41,471 bases of DNA, from the NCBI GenBank assembly GCA_003427395.1, contig BFEA01000706.1, forward strand, positions 437,359-478,829. Reading direction: 5' to 3'. This stretch comes from Chara braunii (lineage: Eukaryota; Streptophyta; Charophyceae; Charales; Characeae). The translations under genes and the position numbers were made by a program. Every line of letters begins with the position of its first letter. Within the stretch, counting starts at the first letter, position 1. Positions 1-8,128 of this stretch are shown here, one piece after another. The notes beneath the pieces are model-generated. The model was not told where the DNA came from, made no database searches, and saw only the letters and a list, made by a program, of their open reading frames with translations.

Positions 1-64
1 GAGAAGTCTGGAATGTCGTCGAGGAAGAGCCGCAACGTCGACGAGCTGAAGTGGCAAAACTGGA

Positions 65-652
65 GTGAATGGATTACTGAGAAAGGTCACCGCTGCCAAG
101 AAAACGTTTAGGTATCAAATCCCGATCCTAACCATGCCTGAGATCGACGACACCCTTAGCAAACTGCTACGAACCATGGTGTCGATGTCCTATCAGACAA
201 TGTTGCAAGCCAGCCCGAGATTGCTCAAAGGGCTTAGACAACTGTTGATTCGCCGGCGAGTAGAGATAGACGAGAATCCGGAACCACAAGAAGAGGAAAG
301 GGAGGAGGAAGTTTTGCAAGAGGTCGCTAACCTCCAAAGGAGTCCCGGGGATTTGGAGGACTTAGAGAAGGCCTTTGCGGACATCCGCCTGAGCTTGCCA
401 CATCGCGAAGGCGGGAAGGTTATGAGGGCTCCACCAGGGACAAAGCTCAGTTTCCATGCGCTGCCCGTAGGAAAGCTAAAAGTACAGATCAGAACACACC
501 ACACAGACGCACTAGTAGACGGAGGTGCAGAAATCACACTCATAAGAAGAGATTTTGCAACAATTACTGGTTGCGTGGTTAACAAGGAAGTAATGGGGAG
601 GGGCCGGTGGCGAGATCCCATTTTCGGGGTACGTCACCAAATGTGCAGTTAA
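65..652 (+). pseudogene. Pol fragment: linker and first half of retropepsin-like protease
   Basis: A 195-codon open stretch. Residues 1-65 are a basic, leucine-rich linker, followed by a Glu-rich stretch (about 70-85). The aspartic protease begins near residue 130 and carries the active-site segment ALVDGGAEITLI (catalytic Asp at residue 152). Retropepsins normally show D-T/S-G-A; here the middle residue is Gly. I believe Gly is common in this lineage, so it need not be a defect. The reading frame leaves the protease near position 600-608 through a frameshift and the true continuation is the next entry. There is no authentic start: the Met at 65 is inside a polyprotein whose gag part is off the window. 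Confidence 0.78.
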
Positions 653-1157
653 GGCAGGCATTCGGGAGTCAATTTGGTCATTTCAGCGGATGACTGTGTT
701 AGATGAGATGGACCATGACATAATCCTCAGGAGGCCATGGTGTGCCAGTGTAGAAATGATAGGGATGTATCTGCATGATGGCACATACATGGTAGACCTA
801 GAGGATCCGGTAACTGGCCGTGGGGAGCTCCTCCGATGCATCGGGACCGGAGGGGACCCACCTAAAGGGAAGTTAGCAACATGGTCGCCGTTATTCGAAG
901 GTAGCGCACGAAAGGGTTTTTTTGCGCGAATGGAAGGTATGAGAAAGAGGGTAGAGATTATGATCGAGGAAGCATTCAACAAAAAGGAATGGATCAAAAT
1001 GGGGCTACCTCAGAAGAAGAGGAGGCAGGAGGACGAAATTTTAGGTGTCATGGTGGCGGAAAAGGAATCAGAGGTTGAGCTCGGGGCCAGCCTGCCGAAG
1101 CGGAAAGAGGTGCGCATGGACGTATCGGAAGTCACGTCTGACGTTTGCCTTTACTGA
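608..1157 (+). pseudogene. Pol fragment: second half of the protease
   Basis: After the frameshift near 600-608 the protease continues in another frame, without a Met until 690. The C-terminal protease signature, normally two hydrophobic residues followed by G-R-P-W, reads IILRRPWC here (at about 720-745). The conserved Gly is replaced by Arg, which should disturb the protease fold. Downstream the sequence becomes basic and then acidic (KKRRQEDE, KESEVELG), a linker towards RT. A second frameshift around 1130-1150 moves the reading frame to the RT entry. The assignment rests on order and motif; functional loss is inferred from the frameshifts and the Gly change. Confidence 0.72.
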
Positions 1158-1824
1158 TCATCAAAAGGGGCAGTTAGACGCGAAGCTAATCCCTCCGGTC
1201 AGGATCCACACGGTAGAGCATGAGTGTTGGAATGACAAGGGACCGTCCTATGAGTTCGGGATAGCAGGAGAAGTAACAGATATTCTCCGAGCGAAGGTGG
1301 ACTCCTTCGTCCCAGGACCTACGGCGTCACCATACGTGAACAGGTGGTTCGTCTTTCGAAAACCCAACAAGACGCTGAGATGGATTCAAGATCTGCAGAA
1401 GTTGAATGCAGTAACAATCCGGGATGCTGGTTCGCTACCTCAGGCCGATTTGTTAGCAGAATCCCACGCCGGTCGGAGCATTTATTCCCTGGTTGACTTA
1501 TATTCGGGGTACGACCAACTTCCATTGGATGCACGGAACAGACTGTACACCACAATGCACACCCCCGTAGGCCAGTTGCAGATGCAGGTGACCCCTATGG
1601 GCTTTACGAACGCAGTAGCCGAAGCGCAAAGGAGAATGCTCGTCGTGGCCCGAGACATGTTTTCATAAAAATGTGAACCCTACATCGACAACAACACGCC
1701 CAAAGGCGCCCAAGAGAAGGACGAGACAGAGCTCCAGCCGGGAATTCAAAAATTTGTGTGGGACCATCTGCAGGACATTAAAGACTTTGCTCCGCCGGTT
1801 TTTAGTGTACAACATTACGGCTAG
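1130..1824 (+). pseudogene. Pol fragment: reverse transcriptase fingers and palm, with stop and altered YxDD
   Basis: The frame contains typical Ty3/gypsy RT motifs: PYVNRWFVFRKPNKTLRWIQDLQKLN (fingers; 1330-1405), YSLVDLYSGYDQLPL (first catalytic Asp) and TPMGFTNAVAEAQRRM. A TAA stop sits at 1666-1668; reading on in the same frame, the catalytic box at 1681-1692 is YIDN rather than YxDD, because the last codon is AAC. Both RT catalytic lesions (stop and lost second Asp) are read directly. The frame ends at a TAG near 1822, but homology moves to another frame at about 1786-1792. The ORF beginning at Met 1045 runs into this region, but its first ~30 residues are out of frame with the pol linker. 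Confidence 0.83.
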
Positions 1825-2599
1825 CGGACCAATAAGTATTCTGGCCATACCGGAAGTGACCATACTTGGATTCGGCTGTGCCGCATATGGCAGGAAGCCG
1901 CACCCGGCAAAGACCAATAAGATATCGCAGTGGCCAACGCTCCTGCGCACGACGACGGAGGTAAGAGCATTTTTAGGCGTGGTCGACTTTTGGAGGATTT
2001 TCATAAAAATTTTCGCCAGGATTGCCGAGCCTATCCGCGCCATGATTAAAGAAGAAGGAACAATGGATTAGACGAAGGAACGGGAAGGAGCCGTCCAAGT
2101 TCTCAAGGACATACTGACGTCTGAGCAAGTCACTTTGGCAGCCCCGTGCTTTAACGACGAGGTTGGACGACCGTTTATTCTAGAAACGGACGGAGGGCCC
2201 CTGACCGTAGGAGGTGTCCTGATCCAAAAGGATGAGGGAGGTAAGGAGAGACCAATTAGGTTCGAAAGTAGAACCTTGAACTCAGCAGAACGACGATACT
2301 CGCAGTTCAAGAAGGAGGTCCTAGTCATTTTGCATTGCCTCAATACCTTCCAGGCCTACCTATTTGGGAGGCGCCTAAGGATCGACCCGACGAATGTTGC
2401 AGGGGCTTTAAAGAATTACAAGCCTATAGGTCTGACAGTGAGGAGACGGGTAGGATTCATCTGGCAGTTCGATTATAAGATCGAACGAATTGTTGGAATC
2501 AGAAACAAGGCCGATGGACTAGGTCGGGTCTGCATCACACCCGAAGGGGTGGAGGATGAGGAGCCCATAGACGCATTCCTTGAATACGAAGGTGGATAA
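1785..2599 (+). pseudogene. Pol fragment: RT thumb/connection and RNase H
   Basis: This is the frame that continues RT after the indel near 1786. It shows the RT thumb motif VRAFLGVVDFWRIFIKIFARIAEPI (1960-2037), then an in-frame TAG at 2069-2071 at a place where this family usually has Trp (TGG to TAG would be a single G-to-A change). Past the stop lies the RNase H-like domain (2135-2599): ETDGGPLTVGGVLIQ carries the first acidic residue, SAERRYSQFKKEVL the Glu, LRIDPTN the next Asp and NKADGLGR the last. The RNase H acidic set thus looks preserved. The frame ends at 2597-2599 and homology shifts at about 2590. Confidence 0.82.
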
Positions 2600-3095
2600 C
2601 GAAATGATGGGTGAAGAATGCGCGTCGGGAGAACTGTTGATTCAGACTTTGGAGAAGGGGGCACCTGTCGTAGTAGCAGAACTTAGAGAAGGATCCGTCA
2701 TCACTCGAGGACGCAAGAAGGAGAAAGATTCGTGGGGAGCAAGAGTGGGACCGAAGGAGGAATTAATAACAATGGTGGTTGAGGGAGGCCGGGACGCCGT
2801 GATGAGCCTAGTAGAGTCTTGGGAACGAAAGGAGTTGCAGCTGATGGTAAACCGGATGCAGGAGAGAAAGGACGAGGACCAGGAAGGAAGGGAGTTTTTC
2901 TATGTTCAGATGTACGAAGGGATTTTTCGGGAGATTGGATTGTTGCCGGTAGGAAACAAACAACCTATGGAAGTCAGCCTTAAAGCAAGGGAGGAAGCTG
3001 AGAGGTACACCCTAAGGGGCAGCCATCTGTTCAGAAGGGAGGAAGGTGTTATGCCTAGAAGAGTATATGCGGAAGGTCTAGGCAGCTGGACGTGA
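2580..3095 (+). pseudogene. Pol fragment: RNase H to integrase spacer
   Basis: A 171-codon stretch, highly charged (many Glu, Arg and Lys), linking RNase H to the integrase N-terminus. Residues 125-165 have the layout seen just before gypsy integrase zinc fingers: AEERYTLRGSHLFRREEG resembles the beta-hairpin segment (Y-x-L-x-x-x-x-L-x-R-R) that precedes the HHCC finger. No catalytic motif occurs here. It ends at a stop at 3093-3095; the integrase continues in the +2 frame from about 3070, so there is a frameshift at 3070-3092. Confidence 0.7.
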
Positions 3096-3772
3096 TCCAG
3101 GCAATGCACGACGGACTGGTAGGGGGACATCGATCCTCCAAAGGGACCCTTGCCAAGATAACGTCTCTCTATTATTGGTCGGGCATGGCAGGGATGGTCG
3201 CCACGTATTGTCAGACTTGTGTGATCTGCCAGGAACAGAGCTCGACACACGTCTTCGAGCCGCTTAGACCCACACGGGTGCTGGGGCCGGGACATCTGGT
3301 CCACCTTTACCTTGCAGTTATGCTTGTATCAATGGATGGGTACAGGTATATCCTGGATGCGCGGGACAACTTGAGTTGGTTCGTGGAGGCGGTCGCTCTC
3401 AAGAGAAAGACGGGGAAAAGCGTAGCGAATTGGATTGAGGACTTCTACCTGAGGCACCCCTTCATTAGGAGGTTTATAGCAGACAATGAGACGGAATCTG
3501 TGAACCAAGAAGTGTTGGGAATGCTTAAGAAGCTTTGTGTGCCGATCAAACTCATCGAGCCATACCATCCGGAGGCTAATGCATATATGGAAAGAGGGCA
3601 TCGGACCTTAAAGAACACAATTGCAAAGCTCGCGGCGGACAATCTGGGGAGCTGGCCTAGGTATCTTAAGAAGGTTGTCTTCTCGGAGAACATGACACCT
3701 AAGAGGACAACGGGATGTATCCCAGCGAACTTTGGTACGGAAGAGAGATTGATTTTTCCGTGGAGGCCTTGA
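3070..3772 (+). pseudogene. Pol fragment: integrase zinc finger and catalytic core, first catalytic Asp lost
   Basis: Numbered from the Met at 3092, the HHCC zinc finger covers residues 5-47 (MHDGLVGGH... then CQTCVIC). The rve core follows. The segment normally reading H-x-D-L before the first core strand is HLYLAVM: residue 73 is Tyr (TAC, 3308-3310) where the first catalytic Asp should be. The second Asp is residue 131 (ADNETE) and the Glu is residue 167 (EANAYMERGHR), with 35 residues between them as in D,D35E integrases. The DNET context also departs from the usual DNGTE. Loss of one of three metal ligands suggests an inactive enzyme. The frame ends at 3770-3772; the C-terminal part follows in another frame. 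Confidence 0.85.
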
Positions 3773-4221
3773 TACCTACCTGGAACAGGTTGGATGACGA
3801 TCCACGTATGACCACGGAAGAACTAATTGGGGCAAGATGTCAACAAGTCCTTAGGAACGAGGAGGTCATGGAAGACATCGCCGATCGGGTACTAGACAAC
3901 AAAATGAGGGACAAAGCAAGGTGGGACCAGGTTAAGAATATTCGAAAGGAGCCACTTCAGGTGGGAGAGACGGTACTAGTAAGAAACTCGACACTAGAAA
4001 GTACTTGGTCTGGGCAATTGGGGAGGAGGTTAAACGGATCCTACCGGGTCGCCAAGCGGGTGGGACTGAACACTTTCGAACTGGAAGATTTAAATGGAAC
4101 TGGATTGAAAGGACCCTTCCCGGGACAATGATTGGTCAGATTTCTAAGTCGGGACCTAGTGGAACAATGGCTTCAGGAGGCCGAGGATAAGGAAACTGAG
4201 GAGCTACAAGCTAAGGACTGA
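3715..4221 (+). pseudogene. Pol fragment: integrase C-terminal domain, end of pol
   Basis: This frame carries the integrase C-terminus: SELWYGREIDFSVEALIP (post-core), then KMRDKARWDQ... and a beta-barrel-like segment, VGETVLVRNSTLESTWSGQLGRRLNGSYRV, of the kind seen at the end of gypsy integrases. An in-frame TGA occurs at 4129-4131; reading on, RFLSRDLVEQWLQEAEDKETEELQAKD ends at TGA 4219-4221, which I take as the original end of pol. No chromodomain is visible here, unlike the elements at 37.9 kb and 40.2 kb, so this is a different lineage. Confidence 0.74.
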
Positions 4222-4497
4222 CAGCAGCCTTGCCAACACTATCGGTTGGTCTCTGACGGCCTCTGTGGGACTGTCTTTTTTTGGGGGGGATGGGGCAACG
4301 ATTTGGACCGACTGAAGTTGGAGGGCGGGGTGCCCTGGGACCTTGTCATAACGGGGTTATATACGGCAATGGAAAGGGTTGTCGGGAGCATTGTATAATA
4401 GTTCTTGACGAGAAAGTAATGGGATCATTACGAATGGGGCTTTGCATGAAGGGGTAGTGTATAATAGTGGCCTGGTGCGAAGGGTACTGGGAGCATT
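4222..4497 (+). other. Non-coding spacer between pol and the downstream ORF
   Basis: This holds a T-run followed by a G-run near 4276-4290. A similar phrase occurs twice, ending in gtataatag (about 4393 and 4456), in a diverged direct repeat about 63 bp apart. The gtataatag phrases could serve as a weak core promoter for the downstream ORF, but nothing beyond the phrase itself supports that. Confidence 0.4.
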
Positions 4498-5265
4498 TTG
4501 GGGAGGGGAGTATTGCCTACTGTACTGGGGGAACGTGTGTATGAGAGGCTTGGCGGATGTGGTTTTGATATACATAATCACGAAAAAAACCTTAAAAGAG
4601 CGAAAATGGAATTCGGCAACGAGAATGACAGTGGCGCCATCAACAGGCCTAGCGAAGATAGAGGGGCAGGACCAAGTCGAGAGCAGAGGATCGTGAAGAG
4701 AAAACTGTACGTGGGATACCTGTCCAAACAAGTGGTAGGAAGGAGGGCAAGGAAGCATGTGTGTAGGGGGTATTTGCCCCTCCGGAAGAGAGAAGGGGTA
4801 TATGTTTCATCAGGGAGTGAGAGCGAGGGGGAGAAAGTAGATATGGGAGAAAGGGCTCAGACCTCTGACAAGGAAGGAACCGAGAGATGCGAGCAGCATG
4901 AGTCTTGGCATGACGAGAGCGAGAGGAGACAGAACTTGTGCGACGGCCGCGAAGATGGGGAAGGGAGAATGGAAAACCCGCGTGAAGAGGGGAGTGGTCA
5001 TGGCAGTTGTGAGGAGAGATACCCGAACTTTGAGGAAGGATATGGGAGAAGAACGGAGATTCCCTATAACTTGGATCCAAAAAACTTCACAGGTGAGTTC
5101 AGCCCCATACGAACGGAAGAAGCGGTGGATGAGGAGGAAGAAGTACAAGAGGTCATAGTGATCAGCAGTGGCGACGAGAGGGATGAGATCTCAAGACCTA
5201 AAGAAGAGAGGCGGTGTCGGCGCGAATACCCTTACAAGGGTATCCGCCCTGGTTTATGCAGGTAA
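4498..5265 (+). CDS. Uninterrupted acidic ORF between integrase and 3' LTR, with a SUMO-interaction-like motif
   Basis: A 255-codon ORF downstream of pol in the position where some plant Ty3/gypsy elements carry an extra (env-like or accessory) gene. Alternative starts are Met 1 (4498) or Met 37 (4606), the latter opening the charged part. It has no signal peptide and no hydrophobic segment long enough to cross a membrane, so an envelope role is not supported. Residues 60-100 are basic (KRKLYVGYL, GRRARKHVCRGYLPLRKR); residues 103-240 are strongly acidic and polar. Residues 219-224 are VIVISS followed by GDERDE (5152 onward): hydrophobic core, Ser, then acidic residues, the pattern of SUMO-interacting motifs. 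The ORF crosses the polypurine tract and its last 17 codons run into the LTR. It is open while pol beside it is shattered. Function unknown; a nuclear accessory protein is an inference. Confidence 0.5.
   Translation: MGRGVLPTVLGERVYERLGGCGFDIHNHEKNLKRAKMEFGNENDSGAINRPSEDRGAGPSREQRIVKRKLYVGYLSKQVVGRRARKHVCRGYLPLRKREGVYVSSGSESEGEKVDMGERAQTSDKEGTERCEQHESWHDESERRQNLCDGREDGEGRMENPREEGSGHGSCEERYPNFEEGYGRRTEIPYNLDPKNFTGEFSPIRTEEAVDEEEEVQEVIVISSGDERDEISRPKEERRCRREYPYKGIRPGLCR
5200..5214 (+). promoter_or_regulatory. Polypurine tract (plus-strand primer site)
   Basis: Fifteen bases, fourteen of them purines (aaagaagagaggcgg), directly abut the TG start of the LTR at 5215. In LTR retrotransposons this tract resists RNase H and primes plus-strand synthesis. 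Its position fixes the LTR start and identifies the LTR as the 3' LTR of the pol-bearing element on the left. Confidence 0.75.
5219..5248 (+). promoter_or_regulatory. Hairpin at the LTR-A 5' end
   Basis: Outer GGC/GCC and inner GAATACCCT/AGGGTATCC arms (8 of 9 pairs) surround a 3-4 nt loop, starting 4 bp inside the LTR. The same bases recur at 10870-10899. Structurally comparable hairpins abut the ends at 18152, 25565 and 40158. Its role is unknown. Confidence 0.6.
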
Positions 5266-5793
5266 CTTGGGTGAGAATGTGCTATGGAGGATCATCCCCC
5301 ATATGCTGATGATTTAGCTTGGGCTTTGACCTGTCTTGTGTTACAGGCCCTCTTGGTCGATTGATTCAGGACTTGGACTAGATTCAGTTTGATCCTACAA
5401 GGATCATCTTTTGTTATCACTGATAACAGGTCGGTTGTCGATTCGTCGGTTTACGATTCAACTCCAATTCACTCCTGCCACTCAACCTAAAGGCTTTAGC
5501 CTTGTGATTGAACTGTTTTATTGTGTTTTCATCCGGACTTTATTGAATGGTCATCCAACAAAAGTACTGAGTATTTATTTAAGAGTTGCACGAGCGAGGC
5601 TTGTATGGCTAAACCGAGGGGTATGAGTGCAAGGGACGGTTGAAGTTGACCCCGTGTAGTGAGCGGACTTCTTGTGGAGTCTTTGATGTGATTGCAGGTA
5701 TGGTTGTGGTTCAGCTTCTGGATGTGACTGCCTGCGATTACGTACATATATGGCTGAGAGGAGTCTCACTGTGACTGTGAGAAGTGATCGTCC

Positions 5794-5803
5794 TATATAA
5801 ATA
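5794..5803 (+). promoter_or_regulatory. TATA box candidate in LTR-A
   Basis: The sequence TATATAAATA follows a well-conserved stretch (gtgagaagtgatcgtc) that also precedes an AT-rich box (atatttataa) in copy 3 near 35859. Conservation of the context and placement about 580 bp into the LTR fit a pol II promoter starting the retroelement RNA. The transcription start is not determined. Confidence 0.55.
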
Positions 5804-6859
5804 AGCCTTGTATACATACACTTATACGTGCCTTGGGTATGCGCGCGGCTTACTGAGGTCGTGCGCCAGGGTAAGCCAGATTATGGCTTGAGAGAAAAAG
5901 GGAGTTTTTTTTTATCCTTTGCTTCTTAAAGATTTTTATGGTCGGACGTTGGTCCTAGGCCGAGATTCAAGGTCCTTGTTCAGGACATTCCAAGCCCTAG
6001 ACTCTGCAGGGAAGGAATCTGCCCCCGTGCAGAGCCTATTTGCCTTGCCTGCCGAGACGCTCAGGCCAAAGGTCGGAGGTCTCACGGCGGATGCACGCCT
6101 ATTCCTTCAGCCGTGCAATGTCGTGAAGAATCAGACCCTCACGACACTTCGAGTCTGACACTTGAGTGTCATAAGTGGTACTCGGATCCACGAGGGACCG
6201 CCTGATTATGGACACTACATAGCACGCCATCATTGCGACTGCTTGCGCACGTTTGCATTGCGAGTCGATACGAGTAGGCCCTGCGTCCGCGCGGTTTTAT
6301 ACTAAGCCTCGCGCTCGACGCCCATTTGACTTTCGCATTGAAAAGTTATGGGTTGGCTACCGAGGGGCTAGGAGCGTTGTCGCATTGTTTGTGTTGTGTC
6401 GTGTTGTATGTGCATGCGTGCGTGTTTTATTTTTTTGTTCGTAAAGTGGTGTGCGCGTGGTGTGTGGGATGCGTCCTAGTCGACCGACGACGGGCCGCGC
6501 GGGTCCGATAGGCGTATTACTGCGCGTACCCCCTATGCTACAGCGAACGAGAAACGCCCTCGGCTGGTCCACCTCTGCGATTGCAACTGATTAGCTTTCG
6601 TACTGTGGGTTGGTAGCTTGGCGGGGATATGTCCACCGAAGGGAGGTGATAACTCCCGTAAGGTGGAGGTAAGTTGTGCCTCGCGTAGGCCTTATCCTGT
6701 CGTAGAGGCTCGCGAGAGGTATGGCTGGCGCACTCGGCCGGAGCGGCCTAAGGAAACTCCATTTGTGTGTTTGGGACGAGGTTGGTCCAACTCCTGCGTG
6801 ACGCGGCCAAGAGGGTCCCGCACTGCCACGTGCGGTGCTGAACCGATGCACCCGACAGG

Positions 6860-6877
6860 TGGCGCCGTTGCCGGGGA
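6860..6877 (+). promoter_or_regulatory. Primer-binding site, tRNA-Asp type
   Basis: TGGCGCCGTTGCCGGGGA begins 2 bp after the LTR end. As I recall it, this 18-mer is complementary to the 3' end of plant tRNA-Asp and is a common primer site in plant Ty3/gypsy elements. It marks the LTR on its left as a 5' LTR of the element on its right. Confidence 0.85.
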
Positions 6878-8128
6878 TAACAGCTGCCTACCGTTGTCCC
6901 TGGTGGAACGACATCCAAGTATTGGAGTGTGAGAAATAGGCAAATTAAGAAGTTTCTCTGGATTCTCATGGTCAATTGATTGTTGATATTGAATAGAGAC
7001 TGAGCGAGGAGTGATTGTGTGAGTGGGTTCTGGTTCGGTGCAGTAATGGTGGCACGAAAGGGATAAGCTTTGACTATGCGCCTATGTACATTGGCTATGC
7101 GCGCATGTACTTCGACTATGCACTTGCGTAGTTTGACTGGTGTGACAGTTGTTGGTGTGGATACCTCTTCTAACCCCGATAGTTGATGGGTTTGGGCGAT
7201 GATTTGCATGTTTGATACTACTAAGGTACTAAGGTAGGATGAGGTGGTATCAACAAAACTAAGTGTGGATTGTGGGAGTTGGCCGTGTAAGGTGCCCATA
7301 ATGGCTAAGGGAAGTTACCCGAACGGTCAGGGATGCAATATAGCACTTTGACTTTTAGGGCGAGGCATAGAATGAGTGAAGGAAGCCTACTGTGTTAGAA
7401 GTCATTAAGGGACTTCGTGGAGAGTTAGGCCAGGGATATTGAGAGCCTGTACGAGTATGAATTGGGATCCTGGAATTTGGGTTCTAAGTAGTTGCTCGAG
7501 TTGTATGGCCGTAGAAGTCTGAGGCTTGCTCTGCATGGTATGTTTGAAATTAGGCGTATAAGGCAGTAAAGAGATGCAGTGAGCACCGTGGTAGGGCCCC
7601 AATAGAAAGGACTACGAGAAGTAGTAGACTTGTGTGGCGCCTGATAGTGGAGGGTATGCCACGTTATTTATGGTAGACCATTGCTCTGAGCCGCTTCTAG
7701 GGTTGGACCATCCACTGGAATCTATGAGTTGGAACTAAGCACCTGAGACTAATCGTCTGAGGACATTTCTATTTGAGTATATGTTGAGCTCAGTCCTATA
7801 TGTCGGATATTGTCTGAGTAAGCTTGTCTAGCATTTGATCGTGTGAGGCTATGTGCTTGGTGATTATAGTCCTTTGATAATTATCCTTGTCAGAAATATT
7901 TATATAGGTTATGCATATGAGGTATGCATTTGAATTAGTAGTCTGCTAGGATTTGTGTGAGCATCTCGAGTCTGATTATTAACCTATGGACGTTTATATG
8001 TGTTTGGACTGCTCCTCAAAGAAGGGTAGAGATGCTAGAACATGATTATTAGCATGGTAACCGAAAACGTATGCTGGACGTTCTTTCCGTGATGGGCAGA
8101 ACCCAGATCAGAGTGAAGGCAACTTAGG
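6878..8128 (+). other. Untranslated leader of the gag-bearing LTR-A element
   Basis: About 1.25 kb between the primer-binding site and the first convincing ORF. Both strands have only short or compositionally implausible ORFs. It contains three copies of a 21-bp repeat (7072-7136) and is otherwise unique in the window. Confidence 0.55.
7072..7136 (+). repeat. 21-bp tandem repeat, three copies
   Basis: The phrase gactatgcgcctatgtac recurs with small changes; the ctatgc cores sit at 7074, 7095 and 7116, exactly 21 bp apart. It lies in the leader about 200 bp after the primer-binding site. Confidence 0.7.

Larger units (their letters stand above)
1..6857 (+). mobile_element. Ty3/gypsy element A, 3' part: pol, extra ORF, polypurine tract and LTR
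   Basis: The left edge of the window enters a plus-strand LTR retrotransposon. Protease, reverse transcriptase, RNase H and integrase follow in Ty3/gypsy order (1-4221), then an acidic ORF (4498-5265), a purine tract (5200-5214) and an LTR that starts with TG exactly after that tract. The gag lies outside the window. All pol domains belong to one reading direction but are split over all three frames by indels and nonsense codons, so the copy is dead. Individual pieces are annotated separately. Confidence 0.88.
5215..6857 (+). repeat. LTR-A copy 1, 1643 bp, complete
   Basis: It starts TGTCGG and ends CCGACA, a perfect 6-bp inverted repeat. The start is fixed by the polypurine tract (5200-5214) and by a second copy whose homology begins at the same base (10866). 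The end is fixed by a primer-binding site 2 bp downstream (6860). A hairpin (about 5219-5248; arms GAATACCCT and AGGGTATCC) lies just inside the 5' end. A TATA-like box at 5794-5803 would place U3 at about 600 bp. Compared with copy 3 (35319-37131) and the inverted relative (12816-13270), it lacks about 45 bp near 6487, so it is a deletion variant. Confidence 0.88.

Noticed and set aside
193-621. 142-codon minus-strand ORF opposite the protease
   Set aside because: It is the antisense of the protease frame, which has clear family motifs; the minus frame is Ser/Pro/Arg-rich shadow coding.
6860-6877. A tRNA-Asp gene
   Set aside because: Only the complement of the tRNA 3' end is present, placed 2 bp after an LTR; no cloverleaf around it.
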